DNA from: JAVEVF01 sp034005175
GTDB taxonomy: Bacteria; Actinomycetota; Coriobacteriia; Anaerosomatales; SLCP01
Length of the DNA stretch: 24,014 nt
Reading direction: 5' to 3'
Assembly: GCA_034005175.1 (NCBI GenBank)
Contig: JAVEVF010000019.1
Span: 1 to 24,014 of the forward strand
Of the stretch, positions 15,498 through 23,771 are shown one piece after another (position 1 is the stretch's first letter; each line of letters opens with the position of its first letter). The notes under the pieces were generated by a model, which saw nothing but the letters and a program-made list of their open reading frames with translations, ran no database searches and had not been told where the DNA came from. The position numbers and the translations under genes are program-made.

Positions 15498-16679
15498 GTG
15501 CGGTACTGCGCGATCATTCTGGACGGCGCCGCCGGTTGGCCGTTGGCATCTCGCGGTGGGCGCACCACTCTGCAGGCGGCATCCACGCCGCATCTTGACC
15601 GTCTGGCCCGAGAAGGTTCGCTCGGCCTGGCACAGACGGTGCCCGAGTCGACGGAGCCCTCCTCGTCAGCCGCATGCACCTCTATCCTGGGATACGATCC
15701 TGTGGCCGATTATGTGGGCCGAGGGGCGATCGAAGCAGCGAGCATGGGCATCAAGCTGAACGCTGACGAGGTTGCGCTGAGACTCAACCTCGTGACTGTC
15801 GTCGAGGGCGCGATGGCGAGTTATGCCGCAGGCCACATCCCCACACGCGATTCGCATACGCTTGTGTCTGAGCTAGCCTCAGAGTTGGATGATGACGTAT
15901 TTCGCTTGTATCCAGGCATTTCGTACCGGCACATACTTGTCGTCAAGGGCCACTCCGAGCTGCTCCAAACACGCTACACGCCGCCTCATGACATTCCCGA
16001 CAGGCGTGTTGCCGAGCATCTTCCTCACGGGCCGGGTGCGGATATATTGCTCGACTACATGGAGCGAGCGCGGTCGATCGTAGCAGCGAGCACGGTCACA
16101 GCCCAGCGCAAGGCGCAGGGGTTGGCGCCGACGGACGTGTGGCCGTTCTGGCCGGGGAAGGCTCCCGAGGGGTTGGTGCCGTTCTCTGCTCGGCATTCTG
16201 GCGTGCGTGCTGCCCTCACATCCGGTGTCGATCTGCTCAACGGGCTTGCGGTGCTGCTCGGTATCGATCGTCTGGACATCGTTGGAGTGACCGACGGCCC
16301 TGATACCGACTACGCAGCGCAAGCAGACGGTGCGCTAGGCGCGTTTGCCGATCACGACCTTGTCGTCGTGCACATAGAGTCGCCCGATGAAGCCGGTCAC
16401 CAGGGCGACGTGGAGGGCAAGATCTCGGCTATCGAGTCTATCGACCGCGAGGTGATTGGCCGCATCGTCGGGGCCTTTGACAACCTGCGCGTTCTCGCGA
16501 TGCCCGACCATCCAACCCCCATAGAGCTACGGACGCACTGTGGCGAAGCCGTGCCGTTCGTGTTGCACGGCCCGGGCATCGCCCGCAACGGGGCAGACAC
16601 GTATGACGAGGCAGCCGCTGCGGGGACGGGCTTGTTCCTGGACCCGGGGTATCGCGTGATGGACCTGTTGTTGCAGTAG
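15498..16679 (+). CDS. aPGM-family phosphoglycerate mutase or alternative homoserine kinase
   Basis: This alkaline-phosphatase superfamily metalloenzyme (393 residues) is of the cofactor-independent archaeal-type PGM family. It has the metal-binding start CAIILDGAAGWP and the serine-nucleophile region SSSAACTSILGYDP. The metal-site motifs HIESPDEAGHQGD and MPDHPTPIELRTHCGEAVPF are present. In some bacteria lacking ThrB a member of this family next to threonine genes is the proposed homoserine kinase. Here it lies 70 bases from the divergent GNAT-thrC pair, which favours that role, but glycolytic mutase is equally possible. The usual Gly-Ser-Asp at the nucleophile is Ser-Ser-Ser. GTG at 15498 has GGGAGG (15485-15490), spacing 7, and begins the conserved strand; an upstream TTG at 15468 is rejected. 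Confidence 0.85.
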   Translation: MRYCAIILDGAAGWPLASRGGRTTLQAASTPHLDRLAREGSLGLAQTVPESTEPSSSAACTSILGYDPVADYVGRGAIEAASMGIKLNADEVALRLNLVTVVEGAMASYAAGHIPTRDSHTLVSELASELDDDVFRLYPGISYRHILVVKGHSELLQTRYTPPHDIPDRRVAEHLPHGPGADILLDYMERARSIVAASTVTAQRKAQGLAPTDVWPFWPGKAPEGLVPFSARHSGVRAALTSGVDLLNGLAVLLGIDRLDIVGVTDGPDTDYAAQADGALGAFADHDLVVVHIESPDEAGHQGDVEGKISAIESIDREVIGRIVGAFDNLRVLAMPDHPTPIELRTHCGEAVPFVLHGPGIARNGADTYDEAAAAGTGLFLDPGYRVMDLLLQ

Positions 16680-16710
16680 CGCTTCGCACGCCCGGACGCA
16701 CGTGGAGCCG

Positions 16711-17319
16711 TCAGATCTTTCCAGCCACGATGCGGCCGAGTGACCGAGCCTTGTCGCACTCCCACTGGTGGACGACGGGATGGCGCCAGGTGTCCGTCAC
16801 AGCGAGCGTGCCCACGGTGCGTATGCCTCCGCTTCCGAGAGCAGCGCGTAGGTCGCGTACAGGCCCGGTCGTGTAGCCGAAGAACGTCGCGAGAGGCTCG
16901 GGCGCCGCGCATGCGGTGATGATGACGGCGCGGCGAGCATCACGGGCTGCCGGCGAGCGTGCGACGCCTGAGCCACCCATGCCCGGCAAGCGCATCTGTC
17001 CCGAGGAGGAGAAGTAGCCGCTCACTCGCTTGAGGAACGCTGCGGTGGTGTCGTCAGGCTTGCGGAAGTACGAGGGTGTGCCGATGATGACGCCGTCTGC
17101 TGATGCGATGCGCTCGGCAAGCCCGGGGAGGTCATCGGCGATCTTGCACTCGCCCGTCACGCGGCACATCCCGCATCCGGTGCACGAACGGATCTCCAGC
17201 TCGGCGAGGCGGACGAACTCCACCTTGGCACCCGCGCTCTTGGCGGCGTCGGCCGCGGTCTGCACCGAGCGGCTGACGATTCCGTGGCGCGGGCTTGTGT
17301 CGATGGCAAGGATTCTCAT
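16711..17319 (-). CDS. Iron-sulfur flavoprotein, NADPH-dependent FMN reductase family
   Basis: This 202-residue flavodoxin-fold protein has the N-terminal FMN-binding strand MRILAIDTSPRHGIVSRSVQT. A compact Cys cluster, SCTGCGMCRVTGEC, with C-x2-C-x2-C-x5-C spacing, matches the [4Fe-4S] site of iron-sulfur flavoproteins from anaerobes. IIGTPSYFRKPDDTTAAFLKR is the second FMN-binding loop. Such proteins move electrons or reduce O2, H2O2 or quinone-like compounds. The ATG overlaps the padR stop codon by ATGA (17316-17319) and has GGGAG at 17326-17330, so translation is coupled to the repressor gene. The gene is convergent with the aPGM-family gene, 31 bases away. The cofactor is inferred from motif spacing. 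Confidence 0.85.
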   Translation of the reverse strand: MRILAIDTSPRHGIVSRSVQTAADAAKSAGAKVEFVRLAELEIRSCTGCGMCRVTGECKIADDLPGLAERIASADGVIIGTPSYFRKPDDTTAAFLKRVSGYFSSSGQMRLPGMGGSGVARSPAARDARRAVIITACAAPEPLATFFGYTTGPVRDLRAALGSGGIRTVGTLAVTDTWRHPVVHQWECDKARSLGRIVAGKI

Positions 17320-17927
17320 GATGCGCTCCCTTTGGGTTGTGTGCGCGGTGAGAAAAGCCGGCGCTGTACTCCGGCCGCGGTGGGGCGATCTTGTTCGATG
17401 GCTGTCTCGATAGAGCTGATCGAGTCGTCGACCCAGTCGATGGCTGCACGCGTGACGGTTGTCGTGTACTCCAGCGTGAGCCGGTGCAAGAGCACCTCTC
17501 GGCTCTGCCCGCGAGACTCAACCCCCAAGCGCTCCCGTGAGGTATCGAGACGATCCTGCAGTGCGACACGATGGCTTCGCAGCAGATCGAGCAGGAGTTC
17601 ATCGCTGAGCTCACCGGCGAATCTGAGCTGGATGAGAAAGGGGTCCCGCAGGGGAGGGAGGGGATGGATAGTCGACGCCCAGCGGTCAAGCTCCTCGGCA
17701 CCTGGCTGGGTGAGCGTGTAGACCTTGCGGTCGGGCCGCGAGCGTTGCCGCCGCACTTTGGAAGAGACGAGGGCGCGCGCTTCAAGGCGTTCGAGCGTGC
17801 GGTAGATCTGTGCCTGATCGGCGGTCCAGAAGTGAGCAGCGTCATGGTCGAAGCAAAGCGTCTTGAGGTCATAGCCGCTCATGGCTTGTTCGCGGAGAAA
17901 CCCTAGAATCGCGTGTTCAAGAGACAC
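17316..17927 (-). CDS. PadR-family transcriptional regulator
   Basis: This 203-residue regulator has the PadR winged-helix domain: SLEHAILGFLREQAMSGYDL, then the recognition region TADQAQIYRTLERLEARALV and the wing VYTLTQPGAEELDRW. A C-terminal helical Vir-type dimerisation domain (about 85-185) follows. PadR proteins such as LmrR repress multidrug ABC exporters and are released by ligands. It lies directly downstream of a heterodimeric ABC exporter on the same strand and is coupled to the flavoprotein gene. GTG at 17927 begins the conserved domain. A GTG at 17942 and earlier starts are possible, but these would begin near or inside the promoter. A palindrome over the promoter suggests autoregulation. 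Confidence 0.9.
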   Translation of the reverse strand: MSLEHAILGFLREQAMSGYDLKTLCFDHDAAHFWTADQAQIYRTLERLEARALVSSKVRRQRSRPDRKVYTLTQPGAEELDRWASTIHPLPPLRDPFLIQLRFAGELSDELLLDLLRSHRVALQDRLDTSRERLGVESRGQSREVLLHRLTLEYTTTVTRAAIDWVDDSISSIETAIEQDRPTAAGVQRRLFSPRTQPKGSAS

Positions 17928-17960
17928 TGATGCTCGCTTCACGGAATATAGGACGGTACA

Positions 17961-17989
17961 AGTATATGTGAGGACATATAGCAATGCAA
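17961..17989 (-). promoter_or_regulatory. padR promoter
   Basis: On the minus strand, TTGCAT (17984-17989) and TATACT (17961-17966) are separated by exactly 17 bases. They lie about 34 bases upstream of the GTG start at 17927. This is the best sigma-70-like promoter match in the window. Confidence 0.65.
17963..17980. promoter_or_regulatory. Palindromic operator candidate for PadR
   Basis: TATATGT (17963-17969) and ACATATA (17974-17980) form a perfect 7-4-7 inverted repeat covering the -10 and part of the spacer of the padR promoter. PadR-family operators commonly contain ATGT...ACAT dyads. Binding here would block RNA polymerase, which fits autorepression. Confidence 0.6.
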
Positions 17990-18165
17990 GGCTCGTGTGA
18001 GAATCAAGGGTTAGACAAGAAACCTATGCTCAGGCATGTCGTTCAAGGCCTCAAGTCTCCCTTGATATGGCACAAGAGGTCGTTCAGAGAGACCGCATCA
18101 TCTAGTGAGCAGACGCAGGGGACCGGTGGTGACCAACGTAAACAGATGCGCGTGGAGGGTCGGCG

Positions 18166-19956
18166 CTACTCGGCGAACTGGCTGTTGTGGAGTCGGGCGA
18201 AGCGGCCACCCGCATCAAGAAGGCTCGCGTACGTGCCGTCCTCCACGATGCGCCCCTCGTCGATGACGACGATCCGGTCGGCGTTACGAACCGTGGATAG
18301 GCGGTGTGCGATGATTAGCGCAGTGCGCTCAGCAAGCAGGGCGCGTAGCGCCTGTTGTATGAGAACCTCGGTGCGTGTATCTACCGAGGAGGTGGCTTCG
18401 TCGAGAATCAGAATCGCTGGATCGGCGAGGACCGCACGCGCGAGGGCGATGAGTTGGCGCTGTCCGACCGAGAGCGTGCTGCCGCGCTCCTCGACGATCG
18501 TGCCGTAGCCCTCCGGCAGCTGCGCGATGAAGTCGTCAGCGCGTGCGGTCCTCGCCGCCGCTCGCACGTCCTCATCGCTCGCGCCCTCTCGGCCGTAACG
18601 GATGTTGTCCGCGATGGTTGCCGCGAACAGGAAGGGGTCCTGCATCACGATCCCGAGGTTGGCGCGCAAGGAGCGCATGGTGACGTCGCGCAGGTCGTGT
18701 CCATCCACGAGCACCGCGCCACATGTGGGGTCGTAGAACCGCGGCACGAGGTTTAAGAGAGTCGACTTTCCCGCACCAGTTGTTCCCACGACGGCCACGG
18801 TGGTGCGTGCCTCCACCACAAGATCGATGTCGTGCAAGACCTGCGGCCCGGTACGATACGCGAAACACACGCCGCGAAACTCCACCTGCCCTTTGACAGG
18901 AGCTAAAGCCCGCGCGTTCGGCAGGTCGGCCACTTCATCGGCGGTGTCAAGGAGCTCGAAGACGCGCTCGCCGCCGGCAAGCGCAGACTGGGTGTCGGCG
19001 TACAGGCTGGAGAGCTGACTGACTGCGTTGAAGAAGGAGCGTGCGTAGCCGAGGAACGCCACCACCACTCCTATCGTCACGAGCCCGCGTACGCCAAGCC
19101 AGCCTCCGAACCCTGTGACCAGCGCGGTGGCAATAGCCGAGATGATGCCAAGGGCGGGGGAGAAGGCGGATGACACGGCTGAGGCAGTCACGTTAGCCTC
19201 GCGGTTCGCGGCATTGCGCTGCGCAAAGCCACCGCGGTCAGTGTCTGTGCGGTTGAACGCCTGCGCGATCTTGATGGTGGCAAGCTCCTCGGCCAGCGTG
19301 GCAGAGACCTTTCCGATGGCCTCTTGACGGTTGCGAAAGGCCCGCCTGGCGACGTATCCGAACAGCCGGGTCGCTGCGAGCATCACCGGTACGGCAAGCA
19401 GCGTGACGAGCGCGAGGTGCCAGTCGACGAGCAGCATCCCGGCGAGCGTGGCAACAAGGCCGAGAGCTGCTCCCAACAGCCGCCGAAACCCTTGTGAGAG
19501 GAAGGAGTTCAGCGTCTCGATGTCGTTGATGAGTCGGCTCATGAGATCACCGGACTCGGCGGCCTCGAAGTACGAAACCGACAACCGCTGAACGGTGGCG
19601 AACACCTCCTCGCGCAGCTCGAAGAGCGCGCGCTGTCCGGCGGTCCCGAGGCGCAGTATCTGCGCACGCTGCGTCCACCAGCCCACGATGGCTGCTGACA
19701 CGAGCAACATCGCCGGTACGGCCAGCACCGAGGGGCCGTCTCCGCTGGCGGCGGCCTGCACAGCCGCATCTATGATGCGTCCCGTGAGAGCGGGCTGTGC
19801 GGCCGTGGCAGCCGAGGCCACCACCAGCCACACGATGGCGATGGCGACCTCTGAACGATAGGGGAGGAGATAGCTGAGGAGTCGGCGCACAGTCACGAAG
19901 CTGGACTCAGGTCGATCGGTCTTGGTCAGAGAGCGCAAGGACCCGGTGCGTGCCAT
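18166..19956 (-). CDS. ABC exporter half-transporter (catalytically competent ATP site)
   Basis: This 596-residue half-transporter has an N-terminal six-helix type IV exporter domain (about 28-320) and a C-terminal nucleotide-binding domain. Walker A is GTTGAGKS (391-398), Walker B ILILDE ends with catalytic Glu520, and the H-loop His551 is present. The signature is LSVGQ (495-499) instead of LSGGQ. It starts within the stop codon of the upstream partner (TGATG, 1-base overlap), so the two are coupled and probably form a heterodimer of the BmrCD/TM287-288/LmrCD type. These export drugs or lipids. The degenerate signature would sit opposite the partner's degenerate Walker B. padR lies downstream on the same strand. 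Confidence 0.93.
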   Translation of the reverse strand: MARTGSLRSLTKTDRPESSFVTVRRLLSYLLPYRSEVAIAIVWLVVASAATAAQPALTGRIIDAAVQAAASGDGPSVLAVPAMLLVSAAIVGWWTQRAQILRLGTAGQRALFELREEVFATVQRLSVSYFEAAESGDLMSRLINDIETLNSFLSQGFRRLLGAALGLVATLAGMLLVDWHLALVTLLAVPVMLAATRLFGYVARRAFRNRQEAIGKVSATLAEELATIKIAQAFNRTDTDRGGFAQRNAANREANVTASAVSSAFSPALGIISAIATALVTGFGGWLGVRGLVTIGVVVAFLGYARSFFNAVSQLSSLYADTQSALAGGERVFELLDTADEVADLPNARALAPVKGQVEFRGVCFAYRTGPQVLHDIDLVVEARTTVAVVGTTGAGKSTLLNLVPRFYDPTCGAVLVDGHDLRDVTMRSLRANLGIVMQDPFLFAATIADNIRYGREGASDEDVRAAARTARADDFIAQLPEGYGTIVEERGSTLSVGQRQLIALARAVLADPAILILDEATSSVDTRTEVLIQQALRALLAERTALIIAHRLSTVRNADRIVVIDEGRIVEDGTYASLLDAGGRFARLHNSQFAE

Positions 19957-21764
19957 CAGCCATCATCCCGCAAACCGGTGTCAGCTGCGCTCGGCACCTC
20001 GTCACCAGCGCTGCTGGCGATCACGTCGACGAACTGGCTTGAGGCTATCTCGGCATACAGGCAGTTGGAAGCAAGCAGCTCCTCGTGAGTGCCGATGCCG
20101 ACCACGCGGCCCTCATCTAGAACGACGATGAGGTCTGCGCGACGTACGGTCGCCAACCGCTGCGCGACCACGAAGGTCGTGCGTCCTTTCATGAGCGCAT
20201 CGAGATTGTCGCGAAGCGCAGCCTCGGTCTGCGCATCGACGCTGGATGTGGAGTCGTCCATGATGAGGATGCGGGGATTGATGAGCAGCGCGCGTGCTAT
20301 GGCGATGCGCTGTCGCTGCCCGCCGGACAGCTTGATGCCGCGTTCGCCCACGCGTGTGGAGTAACCCTCCGGAAGCGCGCTGATGAACGAGTGCGCCTGT
20401 GCCGCTCGGGCTGCTGCTTGCACCTCTGCGTCCGTGGCGTCGGGGCGCCCGTATGCGATGTTGTCGCGCACCGAACCAGAGAAGAGCACGGAGTCCTGCA
20501 TCACGACGCCGATCTGCGAGCGCAACGTCGAGAGCGCGATGTCTGAAACGTCATGGCCATCGATGAGCACGCGGCCGGCGGTCACGTCGTAGAAGCGGGG
20601 CACGAGGTTGACGACGCTGGTCTTGCCTGACCCTGTGGCGCCGACGAGCGCTGTCACTGAGCTCGGCTCGGCCGAGAAGGTGATGCCAGCGAGAGTCTCG
20701 TGTGTGTCTCCGGGGTAGCGCAGGTGCACGTCCTCGAAGAGCACGTGTCCGGTGAGATGGTGCAGAGCGATCGCATCTGGGCGGTCGGCGACCTCGATGG
20801 GTGCATCCAGCACCTCGAACAAGCGCTCTGCGCTGGCTCCTGCGCGCGCGATGGTCTGCGCGCCGAAGCCGATCACGTATAGCGGCTGAAGAAGCAGGGA
20901 GAGATACGACGTGAAGGCCACAAGCTCGCCTACGGTGAGGTCGCCACCCACAATGAGCACCCCGCCGACCACCGTCACCACGCCCACGCCAAGAGCGCCA
21001 ACGCCGAAGAGCAGGGGGAAAGCATTTGCCACTGTGCGGCGCACCGAGAGCGCTTGCTCGAGCAAAGCCTCATCGGCACGGTGATACCGCGCGATCTCAT
21101 AGTCCTCACGTGCGAACGCCCGCACCACACGTGCGCCTGCGATGCTTTCCTGCAAGATCGCGTTCAGCGCACCGAGACGCTTCTGGGACTCGCGAAACCT
21201 CGGACCGAGCCGTCGCACAAATACCAACAACACTGTAATGGTCGCAGGTATCACCGTGAACGCCACAAGCGCCAGGATGGTGTTCATGGTGAGCAGCAGC
21301 ACGACGCCGCCGGAAAGAAGCAGCACTGCCGAGACAGCTTGGACGAGCCCTCCGCCAGCGAAATCGCGCACGAGGTCTACGTCGCTTGTCACGCGCGTTA
21401 TGAGCTGTCCAGTGCTGGCCCGGTCGTGGTAGGAGAAAGAGAGCCGCTGCAGCTTCTCGAAGATGGCGTTACGCATGTCGAACGCCACACCGTGACTGGC
21501 CCGTGCCGAGAGGTATCCCTGCAAGAACGTGGCTATCCCGCCGGCGACGGCCACAACGACGAGCGCGATGGCGCCACGCCAGACGACATCGACACGCCCC
21601 GCGCTCACTCCGTCATCGATGATCCGCCGCAGGATCTGAGGGGACACGAGATCGGCCACGGATGCGGCGAGCACGGCGAGCACGGCTGCCATGGCAGTCA
21701 GTCGGTATGCACGCAGAAACCTCAAGGCGCGCAGCAGTGCGCTGGACACGGTTCTCCTCGTCAC
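19956..21764 (-). CDS. ABC exporter half-transporter (degenerate ATP site)
   Basis: This 602-residue partner has six transmembrane helices (about 20-305) and a nucleotide-binding domain with Walker A GATGSGKT (375-382) and a consensus LSGGQ (479-483). Walker B is ILIMDD, so the catalytic Glu is Asp504. The H-loop His is Gln535 in VVAQRLATV. These two substitutions are the usual marks of the non-hydrolysing site in heterodimeric exporters. Together with the downstream subunit it makes one consensus and one degenerate site. The start is a GTG at 21764 preceded by AGGAG. A TACAAT -10-like box lies at 21802-21807 on the minus strand, without a convincing -35. Substrate unknown. Confidence 0.93.
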   Translation of the reverse strand: MTRRTVSSALLRALRFLRAYRLTAMAAVLAVLAASVADLVSPQILRRIIDDGVSAGRVDVVWRGAIALVVVAVAGGIATFLQGYLSARASHGVAFDMRNAIFEKLQRLSFSYHDRASTGQLITRVTSDVDLVRDFAGGGLVQAVSAVLLLSGGVVLLLTMNTILALVAFTVIPATITVLLVFVRRLGPRFRESQKRLGALNAILQESIAGARVVRAFAREDYEIARYHRADEALLEQALSVRRTVANAFPLLFGVGALGVGVVTVVGGVLIVGGDLTVGELVAFTSYLSLLLQPLYVIGFGAQTIARAGASAERLFEVLDAPIEVADRPDAIALHHLTGHVLFEDVHLRYPGDTHETLAGITFSAEPSSVTALVGATGSGKTSVVNLVPRFYDVTAGRVLIDGHDVSDIALSTLRSQIGVVMQDSVLFSGSVRDNIAYGRPDATDAEVQAAARAAQAHSFISALPEGYSTRVGERGIKLSGGQRQRIAIARALLINPRILIMDDSTSSVDAQTEAALRDNLDALMKGRTTFVVAQRLATVRRADLIVVLDEGRVVGIGTHEELLASNCLYAEIASSQFVDVIASSAGDEVPSAADTGLRDDG

Positions 21765-21831
21765 GCGGGGGCGGGTGCGCTAGCTATGTGGCAACCGTTC
21801 GATTGTAGCGGCACTGGCACGTAAGCGCGGA

Positions 21832-21866
21832 CATGAGAACGGGCCCGATACGGGCCCGTTCTCATG
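21832..21866 (-). terminator. Long perfect hairpin between the SHOCT gene and the ABC exporter operon
   Basis: CATGAGAACGGGCCCG and its exact complement form a 16-bp stem around an ATA loop. It lies 47 bases after the SHOCT gene stop (minus strand) and upstream of the exporter promoter region. No T tract follows on either strand, so it may be a terminator of the type without a U run, or an RNA structure. Confidence 0.6.
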
Positions 21867-21912
21867 AAAGGGGAGGAGAGAAGGCTGGGGCATCAGCCAG
21901 GATGGGCTACAG

Positions 21913-22122
21913 TCAGCCGCGCAGCACGCGCTTGATCCGCTCGTACTCGGCTACGTCTATCTCACCGTGCGCGAGGCGGTCGCGCGTGATGCGCAGCGCA
22001 CCGTCGGCGGGCGAAGATGCCGGTACGGGGATGCGGCCCAACCGTGCGAGCGATTGGCCGGTGTGAATCGCGAAGATAGCGAGCAGTGCAAGCGCACCGA
22101 TGAGAACCTGCTCCACGCCCAT
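21913..22122 (-). CDS. Small membrane protein with SHOCT domain
   Basis: This 69-residue protein has one N-terminal transmembrane helix (about 3-22, VEQVLIGALALLAIFAIHTG) and a C-terminal SHOCT motif. The motif includes ITRDRLAHGEIDVAEYERIKRVL, with the typical Leu-x-x-Gly-x-Ile-x-x-x-Glu-Tyr-x-x-Ile/Lys spacing. SHOCT modules are found at the C-termini of many bacterial membrane proteins and are thought to mediate oligomerisation, but the role of such short proteins is unknown. The ATG at 22122 has AGGGGGTGA upstream. It lies 103 bases downstream of the EamA transporter gene on the same strand and is followed by a strong hairpin. Confidence 0.8.
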   Translation of the reverse strand: MGVEQVLIGALALLAIFAIHTGQSLARLGRIPVPASSPADGALRITRDRLAHGEIDVAEYERIKRVLRG

Positions 22123-22225
22123 CGCGATTCACCCCCTGTGTCTGTTCGCTATGACATCAGTATGCCCCGCGAGAGCGAAGACAGCGTGAACCGTACATGG
22201 AGAATGCGTGGAGACGCACAAGTGT

Positions 22226-23218
22226 TCACGCAGGGGGATCCGAGAGAGCTGGGTCGTTTGAGGGGTGGCGCATGCCGACACGTTCTCGGACGCGTGGTGG
22301 ACGCGCAGGTGCGGTGGTGGTGAGCGCTACACCCACAACGATGATCGCCATGCCGGCGATCACCCATGCGTCGATGGGCTCTGGGGTTGCGATGATACCG
22401 AGCGCACCTGCCGCCCAGCCGAGAAACACCGCGATGACGGGGTTGACGTACGTGTATGTCATCACCTTCGAGGTCTGCACGTGTGCAAGCAGCCACACGA
22501 ACGCGGTGAAGGCCACGCACGAGCCGAAGACCGTGAGGTAGGCCAGCGCCCACAGCCCCCCGCTCGTCACGTTGGATACGCTTGAGAGTTCGCCGGATAC
22601 GACGCCGATGCCAAGCAGAATGCAGCCCGCGATCAACATCTCATAGCCTGTGGCCACGACGGCGTTAGCCTTCACCGGGCGTGCGCGTGAGATGAGCGAC
22701 CCGGTCGTCCACAACCACGTCCCCAATATCTGCAAACCGACGCCCAGCCACTCCATTCCCGAGCCGTGCACGCCGAGGACTCGCGGCCACATGAGCACGG
22801 CAAGGCCCGTGAAGCCGATCACAAGGCCGGTGACGCCGCGTGCGCTAGGGCGTTCCATACCTGGCAACATCCACTCGGCAGCAGCTACCCATAAGGGAAC
22901 CACCGCAACAACGAGCGCTGAGAGGCTGGACGGGATGTACTGCTCGGCAAGAACAGTGAAATACATCCCTCCGCACAGCAGGAAGATGCCGACGACGGCG
23001 ACCGTGATGAGGTCGTAACGAGACAACCGCAAGCGCCAGCGCCGCAGACGCGCGAAGGCCAGCATGATGAGCCCGGCCAGCACGAACCGGGTCCCTGCGA
23101 ACAGCGCTGGAGGCACGTGGTGCTCTAGCCCGATCCGGATAGCAAGGTACGTGGAGCCCCAGATCACATAGACAGCGGCAAACGCGAGGAGGGTCTTCGC
23201 ATCGAGCCTTCGGTGCAT
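22226..23218 (-). CDS. EamA/DMT superfamily transporter
   Basis: This 330-residue drug/metabolite transporter has two EamA repeats of five transmembrane helices each. The first repeat starts LLAFAAVYVIWGSTYLAIRIG, with the WGSTYLAI motif of the YedA/RhtA-like group. The second starts near GVGLQILGTWLWTTGSLISRA. The family exports amino acids, nucleosides or other small metabolites; the substrate is not evident. The frame is open to 23434, but the ATG at 23218 begins just before the first helix. It has GAAGGTGA immediately upstream, and the preceding residues are Arg/Cys-rich and non-conserved in character. The C-terminal 25 residues are hydrophilic and rich in Pro/Arg. Confidence 0.9.
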   Translation of the reverse strand: MHRRLDAKTLLAFAAVYVIWGSTYLAIRIGLEHHVPPALFAGTRFVLAGLIMLAFARLRRWRLRLSRYDLITVAVVGIFLLCGGMYFTVLAEQYIPSSLSALVVAVVPLWVAAAEWMLPGMERPSARGVTGLVIGFTGLAVLMWPRVLGVHGSGMEWLGVGLQILGTWLWTTGSLISRARPVKANAVVATGYEMLIAGCILLGIGVVSGELSSVSNVTSGGLWALAYLTVFGSCVAFTAFVWLLAHVQTSKVMTYTYVNPVIAVFLGWAAGALGIIATPEPIDAWVIAGMAIIVVGVALTTTAPARPPRVRERVGMRHPSNDPALSDPPA

Positions 23219-23422
23219 GTCACCTTCTTCTGATAGGCGCAGGACACAGCGGCCAAGGAGCCGCGTCCACATAGGATACCGCCGAGCGCAAGGGCGTGCG
23301 GCGATGCGCGAGGCGACACGTGCTTCACCGTGAGCAAGGTTCGTCTGGCATGCGGCATGCTGCTGCACGTAGCACGAGAGACCGCGGACCGTCGCCATCC
23401 GTCCTGTAAGGAGACGCTGTAG

Positions 23423-23737
23423 GTGCCCTCGCACAACCGACTGGACTGCTGGGAATACCAGGGCTGCGGACGTGGCCCTGGTGGGCGACGCACCAACCAG
23501 GATGGCGAGTGTCCGGCAGCCTCGGCTTCGTCGCTTGATGGAGTCAACGGAGGACGCGACGGCGGCCGTGCATGCTGGATCGTGACAGGCACTCGGTGCG
23601 GAGGAAAACGCTCAGGGCCGTTCGAGGACAAGATCCACGAGTGTCGCAAGTGCTCGTTTTACGCGCGCGTGCAGGTCGAAGAGGTGCTCGGCATGCCCGA
23701 CGACGAGACCCTCATCAAGCGCTACTGCAACAAGTGA
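23423..23737 (+). CDS. Two-CW domain protein
   Basis: This 104-residue cysteine-rich protein opens with CWEYQGCGR (residues 9-17), the Cys-Trp-Glu-x-x-x-Cys-Gly arrangement of two-CW proteins. A second half has ACWIVTGTRCGG and ends with HECRKCSFY and a C-terminal Cys. That gives two CW elements and a Cys pair that could bind metal. The function of the family is unknown; members occur in anaerobic bacteria. The GTG at 23423 has AAGGAG at 23408-23413. The gene is divergent from the EamA transporter across a 204-base gap in which I see no clear promoter. The Nudix gene follows 34 bases later on the same strand. Confidence 0.8.
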   Translation: MPSHNRLDCWEYQGCGRGPGGRRTNQDGECPAASASSLDGVNGGRDGGRACWIVTGTRCGGKRSGPFEDKIHECRKCSFYARVQVEEVLGMPDDETLIKRYCNK

Positions 23738-23771
23738 GCCTGCGATCCGCCTCAGTGGAGGCCCATCACCG

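Noticed and set aside
17984..18508. Open + strand frame across the padR-ABC gap
   Set aside because: Most of it is antisense to the ABC gene end, its composition is Ser/Arg-rich, and there is no domain.
21054..21824. Open + strand frame of 256 codons opposite the ABC exporter
   Set aside because: Antisense to a clear ABC gene, low complexity rich in His/Arg/Gln, and no recognisable domain; a GC-rich shadow frame.
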